From Roseomonas xinghualingensis (GTDB lineage Bacteria; Pseudomonadota; Alphaproteobacteria; Acetobacterales; Acetobacteraceae), in assembly GCF_025791835.1 (NCBI RefSeq), contig NZ_JAOXLP010000010.1:81686-145685 (forward strand): DNA of 64,000 bases, in the 5' to 3' direction. Positions 52,874 through 63,836 of this stretch are shown here, piece by piece (position 1 is the first letter of the stretch; each line of letters begins with the position of its first letter). The position numbers were made by a program, and so were the translations under genes. The notes under the pieces were generated by a model, which ran no database searches, was not told where the DNA came from, and saw nothing but the letters and a program-made list of their open reading frames with translations.

Positions 52874-54253
52874 ATGGATCGGGCGGTGATGAACCTGACG
52901 ACAGTTGTTTTCATCCTCGTCTACGTCGCCATGGCAGCCGGTCATCTTCCGGGTTTCCGCCTCGGCAGACCAGGATCGGCCCTCGTCGGCGCGATGATCC
53001 TTATCGTCTCGGGCAACATCACGCCGTCGGCGGCCTGGCAAGCGATCGACTACCGCACGATCTGCCTGCTGTTTGGCCTGATGGTGGTATCTGCCGCCTT
53101 CATGGTGGCAGGCTTCTATCACTGGGTGGCGACGAAGGTGGGAAGCCTTCCGCTTGGCCCGAAGACCTTGCTTGCGGTAATGATCGTGGTGTCTGGCGCC
53201 ATGGCGGCACTGCTGAATAAGGACGTCGTTGCTGTCGCCATGACGCCGATTTTGTGCTCCATCTGCATGGAACGCCGTCTCAATCCCGTGCCCTTTCTTC
53301 TCGGCTTTTGCTTCGCTGCCAATTTTGCATCTGCCGCCACTTTGATCGGCAGCCCACAAAACATGATCGTCGCCGAGGCGCTTCATCTCTCATTCATTGG
53401 CTTCCTACGGGCGGCGGCTCCGCCGGCCCTACTTGGTCTGCCAATCGCCTGGATCGTGCTGGTTCTATTCTACCGGGGCCGCTGGCAACTCACGGACGCC
53501 GCGACACCGCTGAAATCTCCATCAGCCTCGGCGGTCTCTGCATCGTTGAAGCATGGTGCGCCCGCAGTGAAAGGATCTGTGCAAGGAGACACTCCGCAAG
53601 CTTACCCGGCTGGCACGACGACATCGCCACCTGCCGAGGCTCTTAGATCGGATGCCAGCCCGGAGCTCAACCTGGGTGAGACGATTAAGGCCATTTGTGT
53701 TACTGCAGCGATCCTCATCGCGTTCATAGTGACCGACTGGCCGCACATGCTGATCGCTCTTGGTGGAGCAAGCTTTCTTCTGATCAGCCGCCGCGTTGCC
53801 TCACGCGATTTGCTCCACCATGTCGATGGAGACCTCCTGCTACTGCTGTTCGGCCTGTTCGTGGTCAATGCCGCGATGATGACCACGGGCCTTCCGCAGG
53901 AAGTGCTGGCCAGCCTGCGCGACATAGGTCTCGACCTGCAGGATCCCATCTCGATGCTGCTCATCATGGCCGTGCTGAGCAATGTCGTGGGCAATAATCC
54001 CGCAGTCATGCTGGTCGTGCCGTTCATCAGCGGAGCCTCTCAACCGGAGCCTCTCGGCGCGGCGATTGTCCTTGGCACCGCCCTCTCCTCTGGAGCCGTG
54101 ATCTTCGGCAGCCTCGTTGGCATCATTGTCGCGGAGGAGTGCAGCAGGCGCGGCATTAAAATGAGCTTTCTCGAGTTTGCGAGGGCCGGTTTGCCCTGCT
54201 CGATCTTATGCCTGCTCCTGGCAGCAGCCTGGGTGTTCCATCTCTCCCATTGA
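52874..54253 (+). CDS. SLC13/ArsB-like permease (YbiR type)
   Basis: Membrane protein of 459 aa with ten or more helices in two halves. Anion-permease signatures are ASAATLIGSPQNMIVAEA near 160 and NVVGNNPAVMLVVPF near 375. Between the halves (about 215-265) is a polar Ser/Ala/Pro-rich insert. The substrate is unknown: dicarboxylate, arsenite-type or Na+-coupled anion transport fit the family. Last gene of the block. An ATG at 52889 is an alternative start. Confidence 0.78.
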   Translation: MDRAVMNLTTVVFILVYVAMAAGHLPGFRLGRPGSALVGAMILIVSGNITPSAAWQAIDYRTICLLFGLMVVSAAFMVAGFYHWVATKVGSLPLGPKTLLAVMIVVSGAMAALLNKDVVAVAMTPILCSICMERRLNPVPFLLGFCFAANFASAATLIGSPQNMIVAEALHLSFIGFLRAAAPPALLGLPIAWIVLVLFYRGRWQLTDAATPLKSPSASAVSASLKHGAPAVKGSVQGDTPQAYPAGTTTSPPAEALRSDASPELNLGETIKAICVTAAILIAFIVTDWPHMLIALGGASFLLISRRVASRDLLHHVDGDLLLLLFGLFVVNAAMMTTGLPQEVLASLRDIGLDLQDPISMLLIMAVLSNVVGNNPAVMLVVPFISGASQPEPLGAAIVLGTALSSGAVIFGSLVGIIVAEECSRRGIKMSFLEFARAGLPCSILCLLLAAAWVFHLSH

Positions 54254-54415
54254 GATTGACTTTGCCCTTCGCGCCCTTTCCAGGAACCCACCGAAGTTTT
54301 CAAAAAATAGGCTTGATACCAGCCCGTTACGCCATTGACTGGCATGACGGCAGCCTCGTTTCGGCGAATGCGTATATCTGGGTGTGCCGCCTGGCAGCCC
54401 ACCTCATCGACTACT

Positions 54416-54439
54416 GCCCACCGGTAGCTACCGGTGGGC
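54416..54439. terminator. 24-bp perfect palindrome
   Basis: GCCCACCGGTAG is followed directly by its exact reverse complement. It lies between convergent genes at the border of the low-G+C block. With no loop bases the hairpin would open at the centre. No T-run follows, so it is either a weak bidirectional terminator or a protein-binding or recombination site. Confidence 0.5.
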
Positions 54440-54467
54440 TCCGAGAAGAATTCGTATCTCGATCACC

Positions 54468-54489
54468 AGGCCAAGGAGAGCTTTGGCCT
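54468..54489. terminator. Hairpin downstream of guaA
   Basis: AGGCCAA and TTGGCCT form a 7-bp stem with an 8-nt loop, 30 bp past the guaA stop on the minus strand. It is a possible terminator for guaA, without a clear T tract. Confidence 0.4.
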
Positions 54490-54518
54490 ATGTCTGGCGG
54501 CTGCGGATAGGCGCCAGA

Positions 54519-56114
54519 TCACTCCCATTCGATCGTGCCCGGCGGCTTGCTCGTGACGTCAAAGGTCACACGGTTGATGCCACGTACCTCGTTCACGATG
54601 CGGTTCGCCACGCGGGAGAGGAAGGCGATATCGAAAGGATAGACATCGGCCGTCATGCCGTCCGTGCTTGTCACGGCACGCAGGGCGCAAGCCTGGTCAT
54701 AGGTGCGGCCATCGCCCATCACGCCAACGGTGCGGACAGGGAGCAACACGACGAAGGCCTGCCAGATCGCGTCATAGAGGCCGGCGTTGCGGATCTCCTC
54801 CAGGAAGATGGCATCGGCCTTCTGGAGGATGGCCACCTTCTCGGGGGTCACCTCGCCGGGGATGCGGATGGCGAGGCCGGGCCCTGGGAAGGGATGGCGG
54901 CCAACGATCTCTTCCGGCACGCCCAGTTCGCGGCCAAGGGCGCGGACCTCGTCCTTGAACAGCTCGCGCAGCGGCTCGACCAGCTGCATCCGCATGTGCT
55001 CGGGCAGGCCGCCGACATTGTGGTGGGACTTGATGGTCACCGAGGGACCGCCAGTGGCGGAAACGCTCTCGATCACGTCCGGATAGAGCGTGCCCTGGGC
55101 CAGGAAGTCGGCGCCGCCGAGCTTGGCCTGCTCCTCCTCGAAGACCTCGACGAACAGGCGGCCGATGGTCTTGCGCTTCAACTCGGGGTCGGTGACGCCG
55201 GCCAGGGCGCCAAGGAAGAGGTCGCTCGCGTCGCGATGCACCAGCTTGATGTTGAAGCGGTCGCGGAAGGTGGAGACCACCTGCTCCGCCTCTCCGCCCC
55301 GCAGCAGGCCGTGATCGACGAAAATGCAGGTCAGTTGATCGCCGATTGCCTCATGCAGAAGCACGGCGGCCACGGAGGAATCGACGCCGCCCGAAAGGCC
55401 GCAGATCACCTTGCCCGTGCCGACCTTGGCGCGGATGCGCTCGATCTCCTCATGCCGGAAGGCGCCCATGGTCCAGTCGCCCTTCGCGCCGCAGATGCTG
55501 CGGACGAAGTTCTTCAGCAGGGCATGGCCGTGGGGGGTGTGCACCACTTCGGGATGGAACTGCACGCCATAGAAGCGGCGGGTGTCGTCCGCGATGGCGG
55601 CGAAGGGCGCGCCTTCGGAGGTGGCGACGGCGCGGAAACCGGGCGGCAGGGCCGTGACGCGGTCGCCATGGCTCATCCAGACCTGCTCGCGGGAGCCCTT
55701 CTCCCAGACACCGTGGAAGAGCGCGCAATCATCGGCCACCTGGACATGGGCGCGGCCGAACTCGCGGTGGTCGCTGCCTTCCACCTGGCCGCCCAGCTGG
55801 GCGCACATGGTCTGCTGGCCATAGCAGATGCCAAGGACCGGCAGGCCCATCTCGAACACCGCCTGCGGGGCGCGAGGACTGGCCCCCTCGGTCACCGAAG
55901 CGGGGCCACCGGAGAGGATGATGCCCATGGGGTCGAAGGCGCGGATGCGCGCCTCATCGGCCGTGAAGGGCCAGATTTCGCAATAAACGCCCTCCTCGCG
56001 CAGGCGCCGGGCGATGAGCTGGGTCACCTGGCTGCCGAAGTCGAGGATCAGCAGGCGCTGGTGGCGCTCGCTGCCGGGCTGGTTGGCGTAGGGAGCGGGA
56101 TTCGTGTCGGCCAT
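54519..56114 (-). CDS. guaA: GMP synthase (glutamine-hydrolysing)
   Basis: Protein of 531 aa. The class I amidotransferase domain has catalytic Cys in GICYGQQTM near residue 88, with His-Glu in FHPEVVH near 176. The ATP-pyrophosphatase domain has the P-loop [11 protein letters not shown] near 232, and the dimerisation domain ends PPGTIEWE. It converts XMP to GMP. The start is MADTNPAP at 56114; ATGs at 56123 and 56129 are close alternatives. It is on the same strand as guaB. Confidence 0.96.
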   Translation of the reverse strand: MADTNPAPYANQPGSERHQRLLILDFGSQVTQLIARRLREEGVYCEIWPFTADEARIRAFDPMGIILSGGPASVTEGASPRAPQAVFEMGLPVLGICYGQQTMCAQLGGQVEGSDHREFGRAHVQVADDCALFHGVWEKGSREQVWMSHGDRVTALPPGFRAVATSEGAPFAAIADDTRRFYGVQFHPEVVHTPHGHALLKNFVRSICGAKGDWTMGAFRHEEIERIRAKVGTGKVICGLSGGVDSSVAAVLLHEAIGDQLTCIFVDHGLLRGGEAEQVVSTFRDRFNIKLVHRDASDLFLGALAGVTDPELKRKTIGRLFVEVFEEEQAKLGGADFLAQGTLYPDVIESVSATGGPSVTIKSHHNVGGLPEHMRMQLVEPLRELFKDEVRALGRELGVPEEIVGRHPFPGPGLAIRIPGEVTPEKVAILQKADAIFLEEIRNAGLYDAIWQAFVVLLPVRTVGVMGDGRTYDQACALRAVTSTDGMTADVYPFDIAFLSRVANRIVNEVRGINRVTFDVTSKPPGTIEWE

Positions 56115-56144
56115 GGCGGCCATCACCACATTACGCTGCGCGCT

Positions 56145-56708
56145 TCAACCCTCTCCGCGCGCATCCCGCTCCCGCGTTGCGGCGGTGGCATCCAGTAACA
56201 GGTCGATCGGGTCCCAAAGCACGGCGGTCTGCTCCACCGCGCAACCAGCGAAACGGATCAATTCCCGGCCCACCGACCGGCCGCCGAGATGGCGGTAGAA
56301 CCAGGCCGCGCCATTCTCCGAGAGCACCCAAAGCATGGCGGAGCCGCAGCCGATGGCCGAAAGATGCGCTGCCGAGGCCCGCATCAGGCGCCGCCCGATC
56401 CCCTGGTCGCGCCAATCGGGCAAGAGATAGAGGGTCTCAATCTCGCCTTCCGCGATTCCCTCCCGCCGGGCACGGGCGGCGGAGGCGAAGCCCACGGCCT
56501 CCCCGCCCGGGGCGCAGGCGACGAAGACGGCCTCTCCGTCGCGACGGGCCAGCATTCCCCGAAGATAGCCGGCGGCAATCCGGCGCTGGTCCAACCCGGC
56601 CAGGTAAGAAGCCGGCAGGATACCCGGATAGCTATCCTGCCAAGCGATGCGATGGATGGCACCGATGGCAGGGGCGTCATCCGGCCGGGCGCGCCGCACC
56701 TGAATCAT
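56145..56708 (-). CDS. GNAT family N-acetyltransferase
   Basis: Acetyltransferase of 187 aa. The opening IQVRRARPDDAPAIGAIHRI and the acetyl-CoA loop LLPDWRDQGIGRRLM (Q/RxxGxG/A, near 95-109) are typical. The substrate is unknown. It lies between guaA and the RsmB-like gene on the same strand, with short gaps. Confidence 0.85.
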   Translation of the reverse strand: MIQVRRARPDDAPAIGAIHRIAWQDSYPGILPASYLAGLDQRRIAAGYLRGMLARRDGEAVFVACAPGGEAVGFASAARARREGIAEGEIETLYLLPDWRDQGIGRRLMRASAAHLSAIGCGSAMLWVLSENGAAWFYRHLGGRSVGRELIRFAGCAVEQTAVLWDPIDLLLDATAATRERDARGEG

Positions 56709-56735
56709 GGAGCGCGGCGCGTCATTGGGGTGGCC

Positions 56736-58043
56736 TCAGGACCGGCGGCGCAGCACGGCGGCGAAGAAGCCATCCGTGCCGTGGCTGTGGGGTGCGAGCG
56801 CCATATGCGGCCCTTCGCCGGGCGGCAGGCCGGTCATCCCGGCTTCCGCCCAGGCCTCGGCCAGCGGCACCGCCGTGAAATCGGCGTGTTGGTCGAGGAA
56901 TTCGCGCACCTGTTCTTCATCCTCCCCGGGGAGCACAGAGCAGGTAGCGTAGATCAGCTTGCCGCCCGGGCGCACCAGCGAGGCTGCCCGATGAAGGATC
57001 GCGCGCTGCTTCGTGATCAACTCAGAGTAGTCCTCACCCGTGGTGCGCAGCCGCGCATCAGGGTTGCGGCGCCAGGTGCCAGTGCCGGTGCAAGGAGCAT
57101 CCACCAGAACACGGTCGAAACTCGCGGCGCGGCGTTTCACCCAGCGGTCGCCACTTTCCAGGAGATGCGTCTCGGCATTGTCCACGCCAGCGCGGCGCAG
57201 GCGCTTCGTTGCGCCCGTGAGGCGGGGGACGGAAACATCTAAGGCAGCGATGCGGCCGCGATTGCCCATGGTGGCGGCCATGGCCAGTGTCTTGCCGGCG
57301 GCACCCGCGCAGTAATCGGCCACCTTCATGCCGGGCCTGGCATCGGCCAGCAGGGCGATGAGCTGACTGCCCTCGTCCTGGATCTCGATCAGGCCTTCCT
57401 GGAAGGCGCGGCTGTTCAGGATGGGGCGACGATCCGGAACGCGCAGGCCCCAGGGGGAATAGGCGGTCGGCTGAGTGGGGATCCCCTCGGCGGCCAGGGC
57501 CTTGGCGGCGGCGGCACGTGAGGTGCGGAGGAGGTTCACGCGCAGATCCAGCGGCGCGCTCGTCTCCATCGCAGCGGCGGCTTCGGGCAGGCTCTCGCCG
57601 AAACGGATGCGGAGTCCATCCATGGCCCAGCCCGGCAGGTTGAGGCGGGTGGCCTCGTCCATCTCTGGATGGACAAGGCGCTGTCCTTCCAGCGCCGAGA
57701 GGATGCGGCGTTCCTCCGCCGACAGGCGCGGCTCCGCATAGCCATCCCCTGTGAAGGCGGCCTCGATGCCCGCGAGGCGGCCGCCGTCGGAGAGCAGCAT
57801 GTGAGCCGCGAGCAGGAGACGGGCGGTGGGTGCGGCGCCAGCGCGGGCCAGGTGCCATTCCAGGCGCAGCCTTTCCCGCACCACGGCCCAGGTCCGTTCG
57901 GAGATGGCGCGGCGGTCGCCACCGCCGATATATCGGCGGCGGCGGAAGAAATCATTCGCCACTGCGTCGGCAGGACGGCGGGGGGCGGCTTCCAGCTCCG
58001 CCAGCAGGGCGACGGCGGCGGAGATGCGGGCGAGCGGTGTCAC
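56736..58043 (-). CDS. RsmB-like rRNA (cytosine-C5) methyltransferase
   Basis: Protein of 435 aa. The N-terminal NusB-like helical region is followed by a SAM-dependent methylase. The catalytic Cys pair is in DAPCTGTGTWRRNPD near 320 and YATCSVLPGEDE near 370. SAM motif I is VADYCAGAAGKTLAMA near 245. It probably makes m5C in 16S rRNA (RsmB/NOP2 family). The start is a GTG at 58043. It follows guaB and a decayed gene on the same strand. Confidence 0.86.
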   Translation of the reverse strand: MTPLARISAAVALLAELEAAPRRPADAVANDFFRRRRYIGGGDRRAISERTWAVVRERLRLEWHLARAGAAPTARLLLAAHMLLSDGGRLAGIEAAFTGDGYAEPRLSAEERRILSALEGQRLVHPEMDEATRLNLPGWAMDGLRIRFGESLPEAAAAMETSAPLDLRVNLLRTSRAAAAKALAAEGIPTQPTAYSPWGLRVPDRRPILNSRAFQEGLIEIQDEGSQLIALLADARPGMKVADYCAGAAGKTLAMAATMGNRGRIAALDVSVPRLTGATKRLRRAGVDNAETHLLESGDRWVKRRAASFDRVLVDAPCTGTGTWRRNPDARLRTTGEDYSELITKQRAILHRAASLVRPGGKLIYATCSVLPGEDEEQVREFLDQHADFTAVPLAEAWAEAGMTGLPPGEGPHMALAPHSHGTDGFFAAVLRRRS

Positions 58044-58068
58044 GCGAGGGGATGGTCCGGAAGGGTGT

Positions 58069-58465
58069 TCAGGGTCGGGAGAATTGGGAAGCGACGGTCC
58101 AGCCCATATCAGGGCTGGGTCCTGTGGGGCTCACCCAGAAGGTATTGAAGCCGTCACAGGTTGCGCCATGGGTGTCCCAGGCATTGGCAGAGACGAAGGT
58201 GATCTCTTCCGGCTGACAGGCAAAGCAGCCAGGATCCGGGGCATAGACAGCCTGCTTCCGCTTGAACAGGCACTGCGGGTGAACCGGCAGCAGCACGTCC
58301 AGACCCCATCGATGCCTGCCGCCTTCATGGCGGCGCCGAGGATCTCCGGCTCGTCATTCGAGAGGACGCCGCCAATGCGAAGGAGGCTCTGGGCCGCATC
58401 CGCATCAGGGAAGGCATGCAGCGCGCGGCGGGCGAAGGAGCCCGTGGCGCGCTGGCGGGTGGGCA
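58069..58465 (-). pseudogene. Decayed type II haloacid dehalogenase (HAD)
   Basis: Two overlapping minus-strand frames carry the C-terminal half of a HAD dehalogenase. The first has [20 protein letters not shown]. The second, after a shift near 58296-58310, has [18 protein letters not shown] and ends QFSRP. The N-terminal half with the nucleophile Asp is missing, and the YALAPE region is degenerate. It fills the gap between the guaB stop and the RsmB gene. Confidence 0.75.
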
Positions 58466-60100
<1,635 letters not shown>

Positions 60101-60793
60101 TTAGCTCTCAGTCCCCTGCCCGCCCCTGAAGCCCTGGGCGACCACATACATCTCCGCGCTGTCCTTACGGCTGGCGGGCGGCTTGGCGTGGCGCACCAAG
60201 GCGTAGTCCCGCTTCAGGCCTGCCAGCAGATCTCGCTCCGTTCCGCCCTGGAAGACCTTTGCGACAAAGGCGCCACCCGGGGAGAGGACCTTGCGGGCGA
60301 AATCCGCCGCCAGCTCCACCAGAGCCAGGATTCGGATATGGTCGGTGGCGTTGTGGCCGGTGGTATTCGGGGCGATGTCCGAGAGCACCAGGTCCGCCGG
60401 CCCGTCCAGCGCATCAAGCACGGCCTGCTCCGCAGCTTCCTCGTTGAAGTCTCCCTGCAGCACGATGGCTCCGGCGATGGGGTCCATCGGCAGGATGTCG
60501 AGGGCAACGACCTTGCCTCTCTCCCCTGCCCGCTTCACCGCCACCTGGGTCCAGCCGCCAGGGGCGGCGCCGAGATCCACGATGCGCTGGTTGGGGCGGA
60601 ACAGCTTGAAGCGCTCGTCCAGTTCCAGGATCTTGAAGGCGGCCCGGGAGCGCCAGCCGGCAGCCTTGGCGGCTTTCACATAGGGGTCGTTCAACTGGCG
60701 CTCGAGCCAGCGCTGGCTGGCGGTGCTGCGGCCCTTGGCGGTGCGGAGGCGCGTGGCGACGTTGCGCTGGCCGCCGTTGCGGGATTCGGTCAC
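60101..60793 (-). CDS. rlmE: 23S rRNA U2552 2'-O-methyltransferase
   Basis: RrmJ/FtsJ-family methylase of 230 aa. The K-D-K-E tetrad is seen as Lys in SRAAFKILE, Asp in SDIAPNTTG, Lys in FVAKVFQGG and Glu in SAEMYVVA. SAM motif is VDLGAAPGGWTQVA. It modifies the ribosomal A-loop. The GTG at 60793 is the start. It is upstream of guaB on the same strand. Confidence 0.94.
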   Translation of the reverse strand: MTESRNGGQRNVATRLRTAKGRSTASQRWLERQLNDPYVKAAKAAGWRSRAAFKILELDERFKLFRPNQRIVDLGAAPGGWTQVAVKRAGERGKVVALDILPMDPIAGAIVLQGDFNEEAAEQAVLDALDGPADLVLSDIAPNTTGHNATDHIRILALVELAADFARKVLSPGGAFVAKVFQGGTERDLLAGLKRDYALVRHAKPPASRKDSAEMYVVAQGFRGGQGTES

Positions 60794-60826
60794 GGATCGG
60801 TCCTTAAGCCCCGGAAGGGGACGTGT

Positions 60827-61885
60827 TCAGGCGCTGCGGCGGGCGCGGCGGCGGTCTCGCATCGCCCGTAGCAGCAACCCCTCGCGCAGGCCGCGGTCAC
60901 AGACGGTGATGCCCGCCGCCGGCCAGACCTGGCGGATGGCCGCGTAGATGGCGCAGCCCGGGAGGACGAAATCAACCCGCTCCGGCCCGATGCAGGGATG
61001 CTCGGCGAGGCCGGCGCGGCCCATGCTCCGCAGCGACTCCAAAGCACGATCAGCGCAGACCATGGCCAGGTCATGCCCGTCAACGGCAGCGCGGCTATAG
61101 CGCGGCAGATCCAACGCGATACCGGCCAGGGTGGTGACGGTGCCTGAGGTACCCATCAGCCGCACCCCTCCGGCGCGCATCTCCTGGCGGATGCGGTGGA
61201 CCGAATCGAAGGCTTCGAATCGGGCGGCCACCTCCTGAACTACGCGGTCGAACCCTTCCGCCATAAAGCAGGCAGCACCGTCGCGCTCAACCAGGGTCAC
61301 GACCCCCAGGGGCACGGAGATGGTGCCGATCAGGTGGGGCCGCTCAAAGCCATCGGTGCGGATCCAGGCGATTTCCGTCGATCCGCCGCCGATATCAAAA
61401 AGGAGGGCGCGCCGGTCCTGGGGGCGGAAGAGCGGAGCACAGGATTCCATGGCCAGCTCCGCCTCCTCTCGCGGCGGAATGACGCGGATTGGGGCGCCCA
61501 AGGCTTTCTGAGCCCGCTGGATAAAGCGGAGGCCATTGCTGGCGCGGCGGCAGGCCTCGGTGGCAACGGCCTGGACGACCTGGATGGGGCGGCGGGCCAG
61601 CTTTTGGCTGCAGGCCTCCAGTGCGGCTTCCGCCCGCTCCATCGCAGCGTCTGACAGAGCCCCAGTGGAGCTCAGCCCCTCGCCGAGGCGGACGATCCGG
61701 CTGAAGCTGTCCAGCACGCGGAAACCGCTGGGTCCGGAGGGGCTGGCGACCAGCAGGCGGCAGTTGTTCGTCCCAAGATCCACGGCGGCATAGAGCGGCG
61801 CCCCCAAGGGGACACTGGTGGGCGGCATTGCGGGGGCCTCCCCCCGCCTGCCCCCCGGCGGCTGGTGGGTGTTCCGGGTCTGCAT
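60827..61885 (-). CDS. Ppx/GppA family exopolyphosphatase/phosphatase
   Basis: Protein of 352 aa with an actin-like fold. The phosphate-1 motif is AAVDLGTNNCRLLVA near 33, a catalytic Glu is in PPREEAELA near 136, the phosphate-2 motif is FDIGGGSTEIAW near 157, and the C-terminal end is Arg-rich. It removes phosphate from polyphosphate or pppGpp. It is the short (one-domain) type common in alphaproteobacteria. The start at 61885 (MQTRNTHQP) is one of several in-frame choices up to 61930. Confidence 0.88.
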   Translation of the reverse strand: MQTRNTHQPPGGRRGEAPAMPPTSVPLGAPLYAAVDLGTNNCRLLVASPSGPSGFRVLDSFSRIVRLGEGLSSTGALSDAAMERAEAALEACSQKLARRPIQVVQAVATEACRRASNGLRFIQRAQKALGAPIRVIPPREEAELAMESCAPLFRPQDRRALLFDIGGGSTEIAWIRTDGFERPHLIGTISVPLGVVTLVERDGAACFMAEGFDRVVQEVAARFEAFDSVHRIRQEMRAGGVRLMGTSGTVTTLAGIALDLPRYSRAAVDGHDLAMVCADRALESLRSMGRAGLAEHPCIGPERVDFVLPGCAIYAAIRQVWPAAGITVCDRGLREGLLLRAMRDRRRARRSA

Positions 61886-61962
61886 GGCGATGATTTTGTG
61901 AATGATCCGCTTGCAAGTGGGGTGGGGCAAGTCCTGATTCCACTATCCCGTCACAAGGTGGG

Positions 61963-61991
61963 TTGCAGGCCAAACTGGACCCAGCTATATG
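61963..61991 (+). promoter_or_regulatory. Promoter of the tRNA-Gln gene
   Basis: A -35-like TTGCAG (61963-61968) and a -10-like TATATG (61986-61991) are 17 bp apart. The expected start near 61998 is 10 bp before the tRNA 5' end. Confidence 0.6.
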
Positions 61992-62007
61992 GCCGCCACG
62001 CCGCCGT

Positions 62008-62081
62008 TGGGGAATAGTTTAACGGTAGAACTCCCGACTCTGACTCGGGCAGTCTTGGTTCGAATCCAGGTTCCCCAGCCA
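62008..62081 (+). tRNA. glnV: tRNA-Gln (anticodon CTG)
   Basis: Cloverleaf: acceptor TGGGGAA (62008-62014) pairs TTCCCCA (62071-62077). The anticodon arm is CCCGA-CTCTGAC-TCGGG, giving anticodon CTG. The T-arm has GGTTCGAATCC. Discriminator G and an encoded CCA follow. An integrase gene lies directly downstream, so its 3' end is a likely attachment site. Confidence 0.95.
62055..62081 (+). other. Probable attL within the tRNA-Gln 3' end
   Basis: The T-arm-to-CCA part of the tRNA adjoins a tyrosine integrase gene in the same direction, the classic layout for an element integrated at a tRNA. The matching attR would be outside the window, so the core cannot be defined. Confidence 0.5.
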
Positions 62082-62159
62082 CTCTGAAAAATCCAACAAT
62101 TTCATAGGCCTGCCAGTCCTACGGGTAAATTGTCCCCTAGGATTGTCCCCGAAACCCAA

Positions 62160-63671
62160 ATGAATTTGGGGGCCTTGGTGGCAGACGGATTGCGCCTTCG
62201 TGGCAGAGTTTTCTGGCTTAGAAGAAGGGTGCCCAGAGCCCTTCTGGCAGCCATCCCTGTCCATGAATACGACATCTCCCTGCGGACCAAAGAGCGTCGG
62301 GAAGCCGTCCTACGTGGGCGAGCTACGTCGCACCTTATCGACCAAATCTTTGCCCGGGTGGCGTCGGGAGAGATGGCTGGCGAGCATGTTCCGGTTGTCC
62401 TTCGAACAGTCGCCAAGGCCAAGCCCTGGCTCGCCAACTGGGCTGGCTTCCCTCTCCCTCAGGGGGACATTTCTCCTCAGCCAACCGACATTGTCCCCTT
62501 GCCTCTCTCTAAAACTGCCTCCCGCGTGAAGGCCAGGAAGCCTTCCGGAGGGCCACTGCTGAGCGAGCTGGCCGCCCAGTTCCTCCAGGAACGGGGGGCC
62601 GGAGAGTCTGCCGTCAGCGGTCAGCATCTTCACCAGTCAGCCGCTACGTACCGGCTGACGATGGAGCTGCTGGGTGACGTGCCTCCGGCTGACCTGACCA
62701 GGCGGCACGCCGCCGAGCTCAGGGGACTCCTTCTTCGGTTACCGGCGAGCCATGGCAAAGCCCGCAACGGCAAGACGGCCATAAAGGCCATCGAGGAGGC
62801 CGATGGTCAGCAAGCCACCGGCCAGCAGGTGGAGCGCCTCAAGGAGAAGACCTGCAAGAGGCACTTTTCGGCGCTCCAGCAGCTCTGGAAATGGCTGGCC
62901 GACCGTGAGTTGGTGACCCTGAACCCCTTCGAAGGGTGGACCTTTAAGAACGGGAAGGCCTCTCAGGCACGCGACGACTGGTCCGAACTGGACCTCCTGA
63001 GGCTCCTAGAGACCCCGTGGCTCGGGCACGACGAGCCATGGGACAGCCATCGCCGCTGGTTTCCCATGATTGCGATGTGGTCCGGCATGCGCCTCGAAGA
63101 AATTGCCAGGCTCAGGCCAGTAGACGTCCAGCTCCTGCAGGGCACCCCGACCATCCTCATCCAGGACCAACCCGCCATGGGCGACCTGCCGCCCTGGACA
63201 CCCAAAACGGAAGCGGGCGCCAGAGCCGTACCGGTGCATCCGGAACTGCAGCGGCTGGGCTTCCTCGACTTGATGGAGCACCGCCGCGCCGCCAAGGCTA
63301 GCAGGCTGTTCCCGGAACTTCGGCCGACCGGGCCAGACAGGAAGCTGGGGGTCGAATTCAGCCGTAGGTTTTCGAAGCTGAAGATTGATGCCGGGATTGG
63401 AGAGCGGACGACGTTCCACAGCTTCCGGCACTCGGTCTCGACCATCCTCCGGAACACCACCCTACGAGAGGAGTGGATTGATGCCGTTCTGGGGCACGAG
63501 AGCGGCAGCCGGTCCCAGGGAGCCCAAGTCTACCTGAAACGCATCGGCATCGAGAACCTGACGGCAACTGTGCAGGCCGTTAAGTATCCAGGCAGGGTGA
63601 TGGAGTGCCTTGGCAGGCGTTCCCACCAGTTCCGAGATGCCGGCCGCTTACTCCTCGCAAGGGAGGGTTGA
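62160..63671 (+). CDS. int: Tyrosine recombinase/phage-type integrase
   Basis: Integrase of 503 aa. The catalytic residues are Arg in WSGMRLEEIARL, His-x-x-Arg in HSFRHSVST, His in LGHESGSR and Tyr in AQVYLKRIG. The N-terminal part (LRGRVFWLRRRVPRALL) resembles DUF6538-type integrases of alphaproteobacterial islands. The base composition is lower in G+C than the core genes to the left. It starts 79 bp after the tRNA. The ATG at 62160 is tentative as no clear ribosome site is visible. Confidence 0.88.
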   Translation: MNLGALVADGLRLRGRVFWLRRRVPRALLAAIPVHEYDISLRTKERREAVLRGRATSHLIDQIFARVASGEMAGEHVPVVLRTVAKAKPWLANWAGFPLPQGDISPQPTDIVPLPLSKTASRVKARKPSGGPLLSELAAQFLQERGAGESAVSGQHLHQSAATYRLTMELLGDVPPADLTRRHAAELRGLLLRLPASHGKARNGKTAIKAIEEADGQQATGQQVERLKEKTCKRHFSALQQLWKWLADRELVTLNPFEGWTFKNGKASQARDDWSELDLLRLLETPWLGHDEPWDSHRRWFPMIAMWSGMRLEEIARLRPVDVQLLQGTPTILIQDQPAMGDLPPWTPKTEAGARAVPVHPELQRLGFLDLMEHRRAAKASRLFPELRPTGPDRKLGVEFSRRFSKLKIDAGIGERTTFHSFRHSVSTILRNTTLREEWIDAVLGHESGSRSQGAQVYLKRIGIENLTATVQAVKYPGRVMECLGRRSHQFRDAGRLLLAREG

Positions 63672-63836
63672 GAACGATGCGACGCCGTTCATCTCGCCCA
63701 TGGAGCGAAGCTCCAACTGCGCTACACTCGTCCGTGAGCTTCACGAATCGTACAATCCCAGATATTGTTCTGTTTTCGTTCCTCGGGCCTGCAAAGACAT
63801 ATGGTGCAATGAACTACGACGACCTTACCCGTGAGT
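63672..63836. other. Short region between the integrase and the IS21 end
   Basis: 165 bp, A+T-richer. Short frames overlap the end of int, but none is recognised. It may contain the start of an element gene cut by the insertion. Confidence 0.4.

Larger units (their letters stand above)
54254..54518. other. Right-hand border of the nickel/urease block
   Basis: 265 bp between the permease and guaA (convergent), with no gene. It contains a 24-bp perfect palindrome and a second hairpin, annotated separately. Confidence 0.6.

Noticed and set aside
63610..63834. 74-codon frame overlapping the integrase 3' end
   Set aside because: It overlaps int in another frame and has no recognised domain; it may be chance or a truncated gene.
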